From Fidelibacterota bacterium (GTDB lineage Bacteria; Fidelibacterota; Marinisomatia; SCGC-AAA003-L08; JACNLC01): a stretch of DNA of 64,000 nt. Shown piece after piece: positions 20,207 through 29,327 of the stretch (the first letter of the stretch is position 1; each line of letters starts with the position of its first letter). The position numbers were made by a program, and so were the translations under genes. Under the pieces are notes generated by a model. The model ran no database searches. It had not been told where the DNA came from and saw only the letters and a program-made list of their open reading frames with translations. The stretch is taken from NCBI GenBank assembly GCA_018657495.1, contig JABHXA010000013.1:1-64000 (forward strand), in the 5' to 3' direction.

Positions 20207-20236
20207 TTACATATTGTTTGGTAAACATTACATATT
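20207..20236 (-). promoter_or_regulatory. Candidate XRE operator: direct repeat TTACATATT
   Basis: TTACATATT occurs at 20207-20215 and again at 20228-20236, exactly 21 bases apart (two helical turns). The pair lies about 80-105 bases upstream of the membrane-protein/XRE operon. The phasing suits two protein dimers on one face of the DNA. This is position-based inference. Confidence 0.4.
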
Positions 20237-20305
20237 AACTAAAAAAACATCAATATATCACACATCTGGTTATGAGCCATAGCTCTAGTTATTTATAACA
20301 ACTAA

Positions 20306-20379
20306 TTAAATTGAACCCAAAGTCTCTCATAACATTTATACGTTGTCTGTCCAAGGGTTTTTGACGCTACACAGGCATG
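20306..20379 (+). repeat. Upstream repeat family, copy 5
   Basis: Ungapped 74-base match to the copy at 10820-10893. The right end is GGTTTTTGACGCTACAC followed by AGGCATG. It lies 110 bases before the sensor frame at 20489. Confidence 0.75.
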
Positions 20380-20488
20380 TGGCACACATATAATAAAGCC
20401 CTGTAAGAAAATCACATGTAAATTACCACCGTATGTTCAGGAGGGTTTTGAGGATTACAGAATCCAATGTTAAACATATTATATTTTT

Positions 20489-20761
20489 TTGAATACTCTG
20501 GGGTACATTCAAAATTTGAATAGCTATAATTATTTCAATCATTTCTGTAAATTTCTTTTGTCAGTGATAGTCATTGGCACCAATCTGTTTGGTGAAAATA
20601 ATGTTGTCCGTTTTATGAATTTTTCCACAAAAGAAGGTTTATCACAAAATACTGTTTACTGTTTTACCCAGGATAATAGTGGATTTATATGGATTGGCAC
20701 TAATCATGGACTCAATCGTTTCGATGGTCACAATTTTGTAAAATATTTCCATGATCCCTAG
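20489..20761 (+). CDS. N-terminal fragment of a propeller sensor (cut by amber codon)
   Basis: 90 codons with a signal-peptide-like segment (FLLSVIVIGTNLFG). The first two-component-regulator propeller blade follows (FSTKEGLSQNTVYCFTQDN then GFIWIGTNHGLNRFDG). The frame stops at TAG 20759-20761, and the same frame goes on without shift at 20762 (DSLNISNNAIMAL), which leads into the 20792 reading. The two are one gene: the TAG lies where related proteins have a loop residue (HDP-x-DSLN). The start is uncertain because no ATG is available; TTG 20489 or 20516 are candidates. Confidence 0.8.
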   Translation: MNTLGYIQNLNSYNYFNHFCKFLLSVIVIGTNLFGENNVVRFMNFSTKEGLSQNTVYCFTQDNSGFIWIGTNHGLNRFDGHNFVKYFHDP

Positions 20762-20791
20762 GACTCCCTAAATATTTCAAATAACGCAATA

Positions 20792-23476
20792 ATGGCATTA
20801 GAGAATTCAAAAGACGGTGGAATCTGGGCTGGAACTGATGGCGGCGGTTTAAATTATTTTGATCCTGTAAACCAAACTTTTCAACAATATAGAAATATTC
20901 CAGGCGATTCTATAACTTTGAGTAATAATTATGTTACTTCTCTCTTAGAAGATTCTGCCGGAAATCTTTGGGTTGGAACTCAGAATGGTTTGAATATCCT
21001 CGACTCAAAAACACATCAGTTTAGTACTTATTATAAAAGTGACCAACTCATAGATGATCATATCACCTGTCTTTATGAACTACCTGCAGGCACTTTGTGG
21101 ATTGGAACCGACAGTGGATACCTGATAAGGTATGATGTTGAAGAGAATATATTTACTACAGTGAAACCAGATATCATCAATCCTAACCCGGACCATAGTA
21201 ATTATATTTCCAATATTAGCGGTGATCAAAAAAACAATCTTTGGATCAGTATTTTTCTTGATGGTGTTTATCGTTATAACATTGACACAGATGATGTAAA
21301 ACTTTACCGACTACAACCCTTTGATCCTCATTATGTTACAATCTACGCTCCATTTTCAATTCAGAGCGATCAGAATAACAACGTCTGGATAGGGTCTCCT
21401 TTTGGTCTTGCCCATTTGAATCCAGACGATGACCAATTTAGTTATTACCGGATTGAAACGCACAACCGCAACAGTATAGCGGGGAATACAATTCGCAGTA
21501 TTTTTATAGATAATCAGCAGTCAGTGTGGTTTGGCACCGGCAATAATGGCGTCAGTCGATACAGTCCGAATCTTATAAAATTTAAGTATTTTCAAAATAA
21601 TGATGACGACAGCACCAGTCTATCAAAAAATACTGTTTACAGTTTTGCTGAAGACCATTCAGGCAATATCTGGATTGGTACTTCAGGCGGTGGTTTGAAT
21701 AAACTCAATGCAGATGGGAAAAGCTTTACAGTCAAACGCTATAACGATACTGATCCGCAAGCCTGGAGTTACAATTACATAATGGATTTGATTTGCGATA
21801 ACCAGGACAATCTCTGGTTAGGTACATGGGAAAGTGGTATTTTCAAGTACAATCCAAAATCAGACACTTTCCTAAACTATCATCATTTGAATCAAAACAA
21901 TAATAGTCTCAGCGGTAACCGAGTCCTGTCAATTCATGAAGACCGTCGCAAAATAATCTGGATTGGTACCAGTGAGAAAGGCTTAAACCGTTTTGATCCT
22001 GAAACGGGAATATTTGAACATTTTATTCATGATCCATTGGACCATGCCACTATCAGTGGAAATACGATCTACAGTATAAAAGAGGATTCTGATGGATTCA
22101 TTTGGTTTGGTACTCACGATGGTGGACTGGACCGCTATAATCCTCAATCACAATCATTTACCAGCTATCAGTTTTCACCAGAGGGAGTACATGGAAAACA
22201 CGGTAGTCATATTCGCAGTATTACATTTGACAACAAAGGCCTGATCTGGCTGGGGACCTATGGTTCAGGTTTATTTTGCTTTAATCCAAAAACAGAAAAA
22301 TATGATCAGTATAAAGTCGAAGATGGCCTGCCAAGTAATGTGATCAAGGGTGTGCTGGTAGATGATGATGGTTTCCAATGGATAAGCAGTAATAAGGGGC
22401 TGAGCAAATTTGATGTAGAAAGTGGCGTATTTACAAATTTTACAACTGAAAACGGGATACAGGGAGATGAGTTTAGATATGAATCATGCCTGAAAAGCAG
22501 CAGCAGTGAAATGTATTTTGGTGGAACCAATGGAATCAATGTTTTTCATCCAAAAGATATCGTTGAAAATCAGTTTCAAGCACCAGTATTACTGACTGAC
22601 ATAAAAGTAAATTATGAATCCATAAACCCTGTTGCCTCGCATCTGCTAAAACAAATATCGCTTTCTTATAATGACAAGGTGATTGGATTTGAATTCGCCG
22701 CCCTGGATTTTTCTGCACCTAACAAAAACCAATATTCTTATCAACTGGAAGGGTTTAATCAAAAGTGGATTCAAGCGGGCAGTCAGAATCACGTCACCTA
22801 TACAAATCTTGATCCGGGTCATTATACTTTTCGGGTGAAGGGAAGTAACAGTGACGGCATCTGGAGTGATCAAGTCGCAGCATTATCGATTTATATGGCG
22901 CCACCAATATGGAAGACATTCTGGTTTCGATTGTTTGCATTCCTGTTATTAGTTGGGATTATTTTTACCATATTCCAGCTTAGATTCAGGAGATTAAGGT
23001 TAATTCAACAGCGCCGTATGGAAAAGGAGCACATCCAGTTGCAGCTGGATCTTCAGCAGCGTGGACTGGTGACAAAATCAATGGATCTGATCGAAAAGCA
23101 GGAGTTCATGGAAGAATTATTATCACAGATAAAGTATTTATCCAAAATTTCGGAGCCAGAGCGGAAGAAGCAAATCGGGGTTCTTGTAAGAAAACTCACA
23201 AACCTTCTATCGTTCAATCAAGTCTGGGAAGAGTTTGAAAAATGGTTCACAAAAATCCACAGCGGGTTTATCGAGTCTTTGCGAAGTAAACACAGCAATC
23301 TTTCAATTACTGAAATAAAGGTTTGCGCTCTATTGCGTTTAAATATGAATTCCAAAGAAATTGCCAGTCTAATGAACATACAACCGGAGTCAGTGTCAAT
23401 GAGTCGTTATCGAATCCGTAAAAAACTGGCTTTGCCCCGCAAACAAAACCTCAATGAATATTTATCCCAATTCTGA
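20792..23476 (+). CDS. Propeller / Y_Y_Y sensor with C-terminal LuxR-type HTH (main part)
   Basis: 894 residues in the same frame as the fragment at 20489. About a dozen beta-propeller blades (pattern G-x-I/L-W-I/L-G-T-x-x-G-G-L-N-x-F/Y) fill residues 1-600. A Y_Y_Y domain (about 625-705), a membrane helix (FRLFAFLLLVGIIFTIFQL, about 710-730) and a coiled coil (735-800) follow. The end is a LuxR-type HTH (about 835-890, LSITEIKVCALLRL then NSKEIASLM). There is no kinase domain, so this is a one-component transmembrane regulator that senses a periplasmic ligand, often a glycan in relatives. A glycosidase operon follows, which may be its target. Expression of the full protein depends on the TAG at 20759. 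Confidence 0.9.
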   Translation: MALENSKDGGIWAGTDGGGLNYFDPVNQTFQQYRNIPGDSITLSNNYVTSLLEDSAGNLWVGTQNGLNILDSKTHQFSTYYKSDQLIDDHITCLYELPAGTLWIGTDSGYLIRYDVEENIFTTVKPDIINPNPDHSNYISNISGDQKNNLWISIFLDGVYRYNIDTDDVKLYRLQPFDPHYVTIYAPFSIQSDQNNNVWIGSPFGLAHLNPDDDQFSYYRIETHNRNSIAGNTIRSIFIDNQQSVWFGTGNNGVSRYSPNLIKFKYFQNNDDDSTSLSKNTVYSFAEDHSGNIWIGTSGGGLNKLNADGKSFTVKRYNDTDPQAWSYNYIMDLICDNQDNLWLGTWESGIFKYNPKSDTFLNYHHLNQNNNSLSGNRVLSIHEDRRKIIWIGTSEKGLNRFDPETGIFEHFIHDPLDHATISGNTIYSIKEDSDGFIWFGTHDGGLDRYNPQSQSFTSYQFSPEGVHGKHGSHIRSITFDNKGLIWLGTYGSGLFCFNPKTEKYDQYKVEDGLPSNVIKGVLVDDDGFQWISSNKGLSKFDVESGVFTNFTTENGIQGDEFRYESCLKSSSSEMYFGGTNGINVFHPKDIVENQFQAPVLLTDIKVNYESINPVASHLLKQISLSYNDKVIGFEFAALDFSAPNKNQYSYQLEGFNQKWIQAGSQNHVTYTNLDPGHYTFRVKGSNSDGIWSDQVAALSIYMAPPIWKTFWFRLFAFLLLVGIIFTIFQLRFRRLRLIQQRRMEKEHIQLQLDLQQRGLVTKSMDLIEKQEFMEELLSQIKYLSKISEPERKKQIGVLVRKLTNLLSFNQVWEEFEKWFTKIHSGFIESLRSKHSNLSITEIKVCALLRLNMNSKEIASLMNIQPESVSMSRYRIRKKLALPRKQNLNEYLSQF

Positions 23477-23901
23477 TTGAATTGTATAGCTCAAATATTT
23501 GTTTCAAAACTTTCCCGGGACAAACATTATTGAATATCCAATTATGGATTTAATAAGAAAAAGTTTACATAGAGTTAAACAGCTGAAAATAATAAATACC
23601 ATGACCGCAAAATACTACACAGTTATTCTTCTCGTTACCTTGATAATAGCCAATACGAGAAACGTCGTTGTTCCAGCTATAATCCTGTCGGTTGCATAAC
23701 TAACGAATCCACTGTCACTTAATGATATTTCCGATTTAAATTGTCTGTCTCAGCAGGCAATCCCAATATGTTTTTTAGCTGTCCATTCTCCCTATAATTG
23801 TAAATTTACCCATCTGTGGATGATGTATTGAATAAATGTCGTCTGCACAATGAATCATACCCTGTGGCAACACACAACAAATTATTAGAATTTCGACCCT
23901 T
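23477..23901. other. Intergenic region before the glycosidase operon
   Basis: About 425 bases. A 66-codon frame (23499-23699) has no ribosome site and no recognisable product, and I do not support it. No repeat, hairpin terminator or known site is evident. It must hold the promoter of the 23902-28955 operon. Confidence 0.5.
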
Positions 23902-25926
23902 ATGTTTAGATCATTTTCGGGATCATTATTCCTCATCATTCTCGCACTGAGCTGTAACAGTGATGGACAGAACGTCGCTGACTTGCCTCCACTCAATTTA
24001 CCAGCAAATATGTTGGATTACCGGGGAACGCCATCTTCAGGAAATGACAGAAATTCACTTGTTTTTTCCGATCAGGGTGCCTGGTTTGCCTATGGTCTAC
24101 CCAATATAAATAGCAACATTGGCGGTTTCACCGGCCCTTTTCTCATGACTCAGGAAAATGGTGTTTGGTGCAGTAAATCACTCAGTCAACTAACTCTACA
24201 AAACGGCAAAACAAAGGAAATTCTCGATTGGAGCAAATTTCAGAGCACCAGTAATAGTTATAATAGTCATTTGGAAAAAGTATCTGAAAACGATGACCTG
24301 ATAATACTTCAAACACTCTTTTTCAATTCGGCACATTCTGCAATAATTATTACCGAGATCACCAACAAAACTGAGGAGCTGATCAAACTGGATCCCTATT
24401 GGCATGGTTCACTGTTCCCTGGCTCATTACATTTTATACGTAAAAATGATATTATAAATTTGGTATCTCCCAAAACGAATGCTACTGGTTATTTGCAGCC
24501 AATTGGCAGTGAAGTGGTTTCATTCGAATTGACCGAATCTTCATATCGATTAGAATTGAATCGATTGATAATTGAGCCAAAGGAAACAAAGAAAATTCTG
24601 TTTTCACATAGTTTCCTGTTTCCACAGCAAAACTTCTCAGAAGAGCAGTTTCTCCTGGACAAAATTACTGACAATCCTTTTCAATATCTCAAATGGAGAA
24701 AACGTCAAAAGAGTGAGCAAATTACAAAACTGATATCAAAATTGGATGTATCCTGGCAAGATTCTATCTACATTGATCTACTCTCCAAAACAGTACTCAC
24801 TTTACAGAACAATTGGCGAATCTCTGCTGGAGAAATACCTCACAGTGGATTGTTTCCAAGTTATCATTCCATCTGGTTCAATGGTTTCTGGGCCTGGGAC
24901 AGCTGGAAACATGCCGCAGCTTTAGCACACTACGATACAGATTTAGCTAAAGAACAGGTACGCCTCATGTATGCCTTCCAGGAACAAAACGGCTTCATCC
25001 CTGACTGTGTATTTCGGGATACGTCAATCGAAAACCACAACTATAGAAACACCAAACCACCCCTTTCAGCATGGGCTGTTTGGACCATTTTTGAGCAGTC
25101 CGATGATGTCGATTTGTTAGATGAATTATATCCGCAAATAGTGCTTCAGCACAATTGGTGGTATTCTGAACGAGACTATGATAAAGACGGACTCTGTGAA
25201 TATGGTTCAACAGACGGATCCCTGGTTGCAGCCAAGTGGGAAAGCGGTATGGACAATGCAGTTCGTTTTGATAATAGTAAGCTGCTAATGACCTCAGAAA
25301 ATGCTTTCTCCTTAAATCAGGAAAGTGTTGATTTGAATGCGTATCTTTTTGCTGAAAAAGGATACCTGGCAAAAATGGCAGGTATATTAAATAAAGAGAA
25401 TGATGTCAAAAAATTTCGAAAAAATGCCGAACTATTAAAATCAAAAATCCAGCAGCAGTTCTTTGATGATGAATCTGGCTGGTATTATGATACAAACATT
25501 GATGGAACGAAATTTATCAAGACGAAGGGATGTGAGGGCTGGATTCCGTTATGGGCAAAAGCAGCAACAGATAAGCAGGCTGCCGCTGTGATGCAGAATA
25601 TGGTTAATCCAGCTTTGTTCAACACTAAAGTTCCTTTTCAAACTTTAAGCGCTGACCACCCGGAATTCAAACCTGACGGTGGTTACTGGCGTGGACCAAA
25701 TTGGTTAGACCAGGCATATTTTGGCGTGCAGGGGCTCAAGAATTACGGGTTCAATTTAGAAGCTGAAAAAGCGACTTTCAAGCTCATACATAATGCCGAA
25801 GGTGTCCTTATTAAGGGCATGCCAATTCGAGAAAACTATCAGCCAATTACCGGTGAAGGATTAGAAGCAGAGAACTTCAGCTGGTCAGCAGCACATTATC
25901 TGATGTTACTGATAGAAGATAAATGA
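23902..25926 (+). CDS. Exported GH63/YgjK-like alpha-glycosidase
   Basis: 674 residues. The N-terminus is a signal peptide with a possible lipobox (ALSC, Cys18). The C-terminal 380 residues form an (alpha/alpha)6 barrel of the GH63 type related to E. coli YgjK: NGFWAWDSWKHAAALA (general-acid candidate Asp333), DGGYWRGPNWLDQAYFGVQG and GEGLEAENFSWSAAHYL (base candidates Glu655 and Glu657). It should hydrolyse an alpha-glucoside-type bond outside the cytoplasm; the substrate is not predictable. The next gene overlaps its stop by four bases (ATGA), so they are translated together. The propeller sensor upstream may control it. Confidence 0.9.
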   Translation: MFRSFSGSLFLIILALSCNSDGQNVADLPPLNLPANMLDYRGTPSSGNDRNSLVFSDQGAWFAYGLPNINSNIGGFTGPFLMTQENGVWCSKSLSQLTLQNGKTKEILDWSKFQSTSNSYNSHLEKVSENDDLIILQTLFFNSAHSAIIITEITNKTEELIKLDPYWHGSLFPGSLHFIRKNDIINLVSPKTNATGYLQPIGSEVVSFELTESSYRLELNRLIIEPKETKKILFSHSFLFPQQNFSEEQFLLDKITDNPFQYLKWRKRQKSEQITKLISKLDVSWQDSIYIDLLSKTVLTLQNNWRISAGEIPHSGLFPSYHSIWFNGFWAWDSWKHAAALAHYDTDLAKEQVRLMYAFQEQNGFIPDCVFRDTSIENHNYRNTKPPLSAWAVWTIFEQSDDVDLLDELYPQIVLQHNWWYSERDYDKDGLCEYGSTDGSLVAAKWESGMDNAVRFDNSKLLMTSENAFSLNQESVDLNAYLFAEKGYLAKMAGILNKENDVKKFRKNAELLKSKIQQQFFDDESGWYYDTNIDGTKFIKTKGCEGWIPLWAKAATDKQAAAVMQNMVNPALFNTKVPFQTLSADHPEFKPDGGYWRGPNWLDQAYFGVQGLKNYGFNLEAEKATFKLIHNAEGVLIKGMPIRENYQPITGEGLEAENFSWSAAHYLMLLIEDK

Positions 25927-28900
25927 AATCAAACTACAATACAATCAAAATAGAAGTAGACCAAGCTGCATCCATTGCTCAATCACTATATAATATTGAA
26001 GGAGAGATCTCAATACTACATGGGGAGTCTGACTTTAATTTTAAACTAAAAACATCCACTGAAAACTACATACTTAAAATAAGCAGACCTGATTCCCAGC
26101 TTGAATACTTTCGTTTTCAGCAGGCCACCATCAACCATATTAATGTCAGTTGTATCGATCTTGTGTCTCCGCGTTTGTACCCGGATTTACAAGGTAATTA
26201 TATAAGTGAGATAAAAGATTCAGCAGGACGAATTCGGATTGTCAGATTACTCTCATGGGTAGAAGGTCGTCTGTGGTCTTCAATAAATCCGATTGATGAT
26301 GAATTATTGTACAGCCTCGGAGTGGAAGCAGGAAAATTGACCACAGCATTGAACGGATTTGATCATCCAATGGCTCACCGGAGATTTGAATGGGACCTGG
26401 CACAAGCCGAATGGACCTATAATCACACTGATCAGTTCACCTCGGAGCAGCAAAGCTCTGTTAGTTATTTCCAGGAACAATTCGAGTCTATTAAGAAGCA
26501 ATATGCCCGCTTGCGCAAAGGAGTGATACACAATGATATCAATGATAATAATATCATAGTATCAGACGATCGACTCCGACCCCAAGTAACATCCATTATT
26601 GATTATGGTGATGCTGTCCATACCCAGATAATCAACGAAGTTGCCATTACAATCGCCTATGCTATTATGAATAAGCCTGATGTTTTAGATGCCGCTATGC
26701 CAGTAGTCAATGGGTATAACAATCAATTTCCACTACTTGAAGCTGAGTTACCTTTTTTGTACAATCTTGTCGCCATGCGATTGATCATCAGTGTAACAAA
26801 AGCGAAACTCAACAAACAGAAAGAACCAGAAAATAAATATCTGCTTATCAGCGAACAATCCGCCTGGGATGTGCTGGAAAAGTGGAGACAAGTCAACAGA
26901 AGTTTTGCGCTTTATATGTTTAGAAATGCATGCGGTTTTGAAGCACATTCAAATGGAAAAAAATTCAAAAATTGGGTAAAAAAACATCCTGTTGAACTTT
27001 CAGCTCTCTTCCCAAAGATCGCAAATGAAAACATCCACACTATAGACATGAGCGTATCAAGTCCGCTTAGTGGATCTTTAACTTATCCTCCAGATCTGAA
27101 ATTATTTAAATTCAAACTGGACGAATTACAGGCAAGATATCCTGACAAGATTCTAGCTGGTGGGTATTTGGAACCTCGGTTTTTGGACAATCCTGGCTCT
27201 TGTGAAAAAGAAGGGAATAATGGTAATGAGCTTCAATCCATCCATCTGGGAGCTGATTTTTGGCTCCCTGCCGGCACCGCAGTTCATGCAGTATATGAAG
27301 GCAAAGTTGTTGTTTCTACCCATCAGTCTGAGGCCGGGCAGTTTGGTGGATTAATAGTATTGCGACATAGGGCAAACTCATTTGATTTTTATATTTTATA
27401 TGCGCACCTTTCGGCAGCAAGCATAGAGAATGTATCGGTTGGCGAAACAATAAAACCTGGGGAGCGAATTGGTCTGTTGGGTGAAACATTCGAAAATGGA
27501 CAAGTTTCACCACATTTGCATTTTCAAGTCATGCTGTCAATTTTTGATAACATGGCTATTTTTCCAGGAAAGACCTATCCGCTTCAACAAGATGTGTGGG
27601 CAAGTATTTGTCCCTCACCTTCCCTTTTATTTCCCAACTCAGGCCTGGAGCCGCATCCTTTCGAAACGAATGAGAGGATAATCACTTACCGGAAAAAACA
27701 TTTAGGCAAGAGCCTGAGCTGGTCTTATGGCGAACCCCTGAGAATTGTCAGAGGAAGTGGCACTTTTCTCATTGATGCGACTGGACGGAAATATCTTGAT
27801 ACTGTAAACAATGTTGCCCATGTTGGTCATGAACATCCAAGAGTGGTTCAGGCGGGGCAGGATCAAATGGCAGTATTGAATACAAATACACGCTATCTGC
27901 ATACCGCCATAAACGATTTTGCCATAGAATTGTTGAGTACATTCCCCGAAGAACTTTCAGTAGTTCATTTTGTAAATTCAGGTAGCGAAGCAAACGAACT
28001 GGCTTTGCGTATGGCTCGTACTTTTTCAGGTCAAAAAGATATCATCGCCGTGGAAACTGGCTATCATGGCAATACGGGTGGATGTATAGACATTAGCTCT
28101 TATAAATTTGATGGTAAAGGCGGGGATGGCACACCGGAGCATACTCATATTGTCCCGGTTCCTGATGATTACCGGGGATTATACCAGGGTGAGAATAGTG
28201 GAGAGCAATATGCGGCGCATGTACAGCATCAGGTGGCAAAGATACAGGACAAAGGTAGAAATGTGGCTGGTTTCATTTGCGAAAGCATTATCTCTTGTGG
28301 AGGGCAATTCGAGCTACCTGAAAACTATCTGAAACTGGCTTACAAAGCAGTCCATAAGGCTGGAGGTGTCTGTATTGCCGATGAAGTACAAGTAGGTTTT
28401 GGCAGGGTTGGAAGTAAATTCTGGGGGTTTCAATTGCATCATGTAATACCTGACATTGTCACCATTGGCAAGCCTATTGGAAATGGTCACCCGTTAGCAG
28501 CCGTTATATGCAGAGCATCCATTGCCGAAGCATTCGCTAATGGCATGGAATATTTTAACACCTTTGGCGGTAATCCGGTCTCTTGTGCTATTGGCAGAGA
28601 AGTACTGAAGGTAGTCCGCGAAGAAAACTTACAGCAAAATGCCATGAGAGTTGGCAGTTATTTGAAATCGGAAATTCAAAAATTGAGTTTAGATAATCCC
28701 ATCATTGGTGATGTTCGCGGACAAGGATTCTTCCTTGGTTTTGAACTGGTAGATTCCAAAAAGAATCCATTAGCAGATCACACAACTTACCTTTCCAATA
28801 GGATGAAAGATTTTGGGATACTTGTGAGTACCGATGGAAGAGACAGGAATGTGGTGAAATTTAAACCTCCAATGGTATTTTCTTTTGAGAATGCAAATGA

Positions 28901-28955
28901 GTTCATAACCCGTATGAATACCATACTTAGCGAAGACTATATGCAAGTATCGTAA
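25923..28955 (+). CDS. Fusion: APH-type small-molecule kinase, M23-like domain, class III aminotransferase
   Basis: 1010 residues in three parts. Residues 1-330 are an aminoglycoside-phosphotransferase/choline-kinase fold (HNDINDNN, His203-Asp205, and IIDYGD with Asp227). About 430-560 is an M23/lipoyl-like domain keeping metal-site patterns (HLGAD, YAHL, HLHF). About 595-1005 is a class III PLP aminotransferase-fold enzyme with DEVQVGFGR and PLP lysine 850 (IGKPIGNG). In this family kinase and PLP partners act on hydroxylated amines: hydroxylysine or ethanolamine is phosphorylated, then a phospho-lyase removes phosphate and ammonia. No signal peptide, so the M23 part is probably structural. 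Specificity is not decided by sequence. Confidence 0.93.
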   Translation: MKSNYNTIKIEVDQAASIAQSLYNIEGEISILHGESDFNFKLKTSTENYILKISRPDSQLEYFRFQQATINHINVSCIDLVSPRLYPDLQGNYISEIKDSAGRIRIVRLLSWVEGRLWSSINPIDDELLYSLGVEAGKLTTALNGFDHPMAHRRFEWDLAQAEWTYNHTDQFTSEQQSSVSYFQEQFESIKKQYARLRKGVIHNDINDNNIIVSDDRLRPQVTSIIDYGDAVHTQIINEVAITIAYAIMNKPDVLDAAMPVVNGYNNQFPLLEAELPFLYNLVAMRLIISVTKAKLNKQKEPENKYLLISEQSAWDVLEKWRQVNRSFALYMFRNACGFEAHSNGKKFKNWVKKHPVELSALFPKIANENIHTIDMSVSSPLSGSLTYPPDLKLFKFKLDELQARYPDKILAGGYLEPRFLDNPGSCEKEGNNGNELQSIHLGADFWLPAGTAVHAVYEGKVVVSTHQSEAGQFGGLIVLRHRANSFDFYILYAHLSAASIENVSVGETIKPGERIGLLGETFENGQVSPHLHFQVMLSIFDNMAIFPGKTYPLQQDVWASICPSPSLLFPNSGLEPHPFETNERIITYRKKHLGKSLSWSYGEPLRIVRGSGTFLIDATGRKYLDTVNNVAHVGHEHPRVVQAGQDQMAVLNTNTRYLHTAINDFAIELLSTFPEELSVVHFVNSGSEANELALRMARTFSGQKDIIAVETGYHGNTGGCIDISSYKFDGKGGDGTPEHTHIVPVPDDYRGLYQGENSGEQYAAHVQHQVAKIQDKGRNVAGFICESIISCGGQFELPENYLKLAYKAVHKAGGVCIADEVQVGFGRVGSKFWGFQLHHVIPDIVTIGKPIGNGHPLAAVICRASIAEAFANGMEYFNTFGGNPVSCAIGREVLKVVREENLQQNAMRVGSYLKSEIQKLSLDNPIIGDVRGQGFFLGFELVDSKKNPLADHTTYLSNRMKDFGILVSTDGRDRNVVKFKPPMVFSFENANEFITRMNTILSEDYMQVS

Positions 28956-29327
28956 ATCCAATTCTCATCAGTTTGCTTATTGCTTAAGCTAATAACCGTC
29001 AGTGAAAAGTTGAAAGTTAAATATTTATTTCGAAAGCTCTGAAGCAATAGGTTCGATGGCTGGAATGCTCAACCAGAAATAATCAAAATGATTCCCAATT
29101 GTTTCGACCCATCACAATAAACATAACAATAATGGATTATTGGTGTCGACTAAAATTGAATTTTACTCAATAGTAAAAATTCATTAAATTATATTTGGTA
29201 GTCAGGAAGCAAAAAGCCAAAAGCAGTATAATTCATTTATTATTCTGTACTGCAACTTCTAATAATCATATCGTCAAATAACGACTTATCCGCATTTTAC
29301 GACTTAACACTATTTAATTGGAATTCA
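28956..29327. other. Intergenic region
   Basis: About 370 AT-rich bases with no gene. The word AAAAGTTGAAAGTTAAA near 29001 recurs in related form at 30765 and 59130, so it may be a short dispersed motif. No terminator is clear. Confidence 0.4.

Noticed and set aside
23499..23699. 66-codon + frame with a hydrophobic stretch
   Set aside because: No ribosome site, no family resemblance and it sits in a spacer after a terminated gene.
24995..25372. 125-codon minus-strand frame
   Set aside because: Lies fully inside the GH63 catalytic domain on the other strand; no recognisable product.
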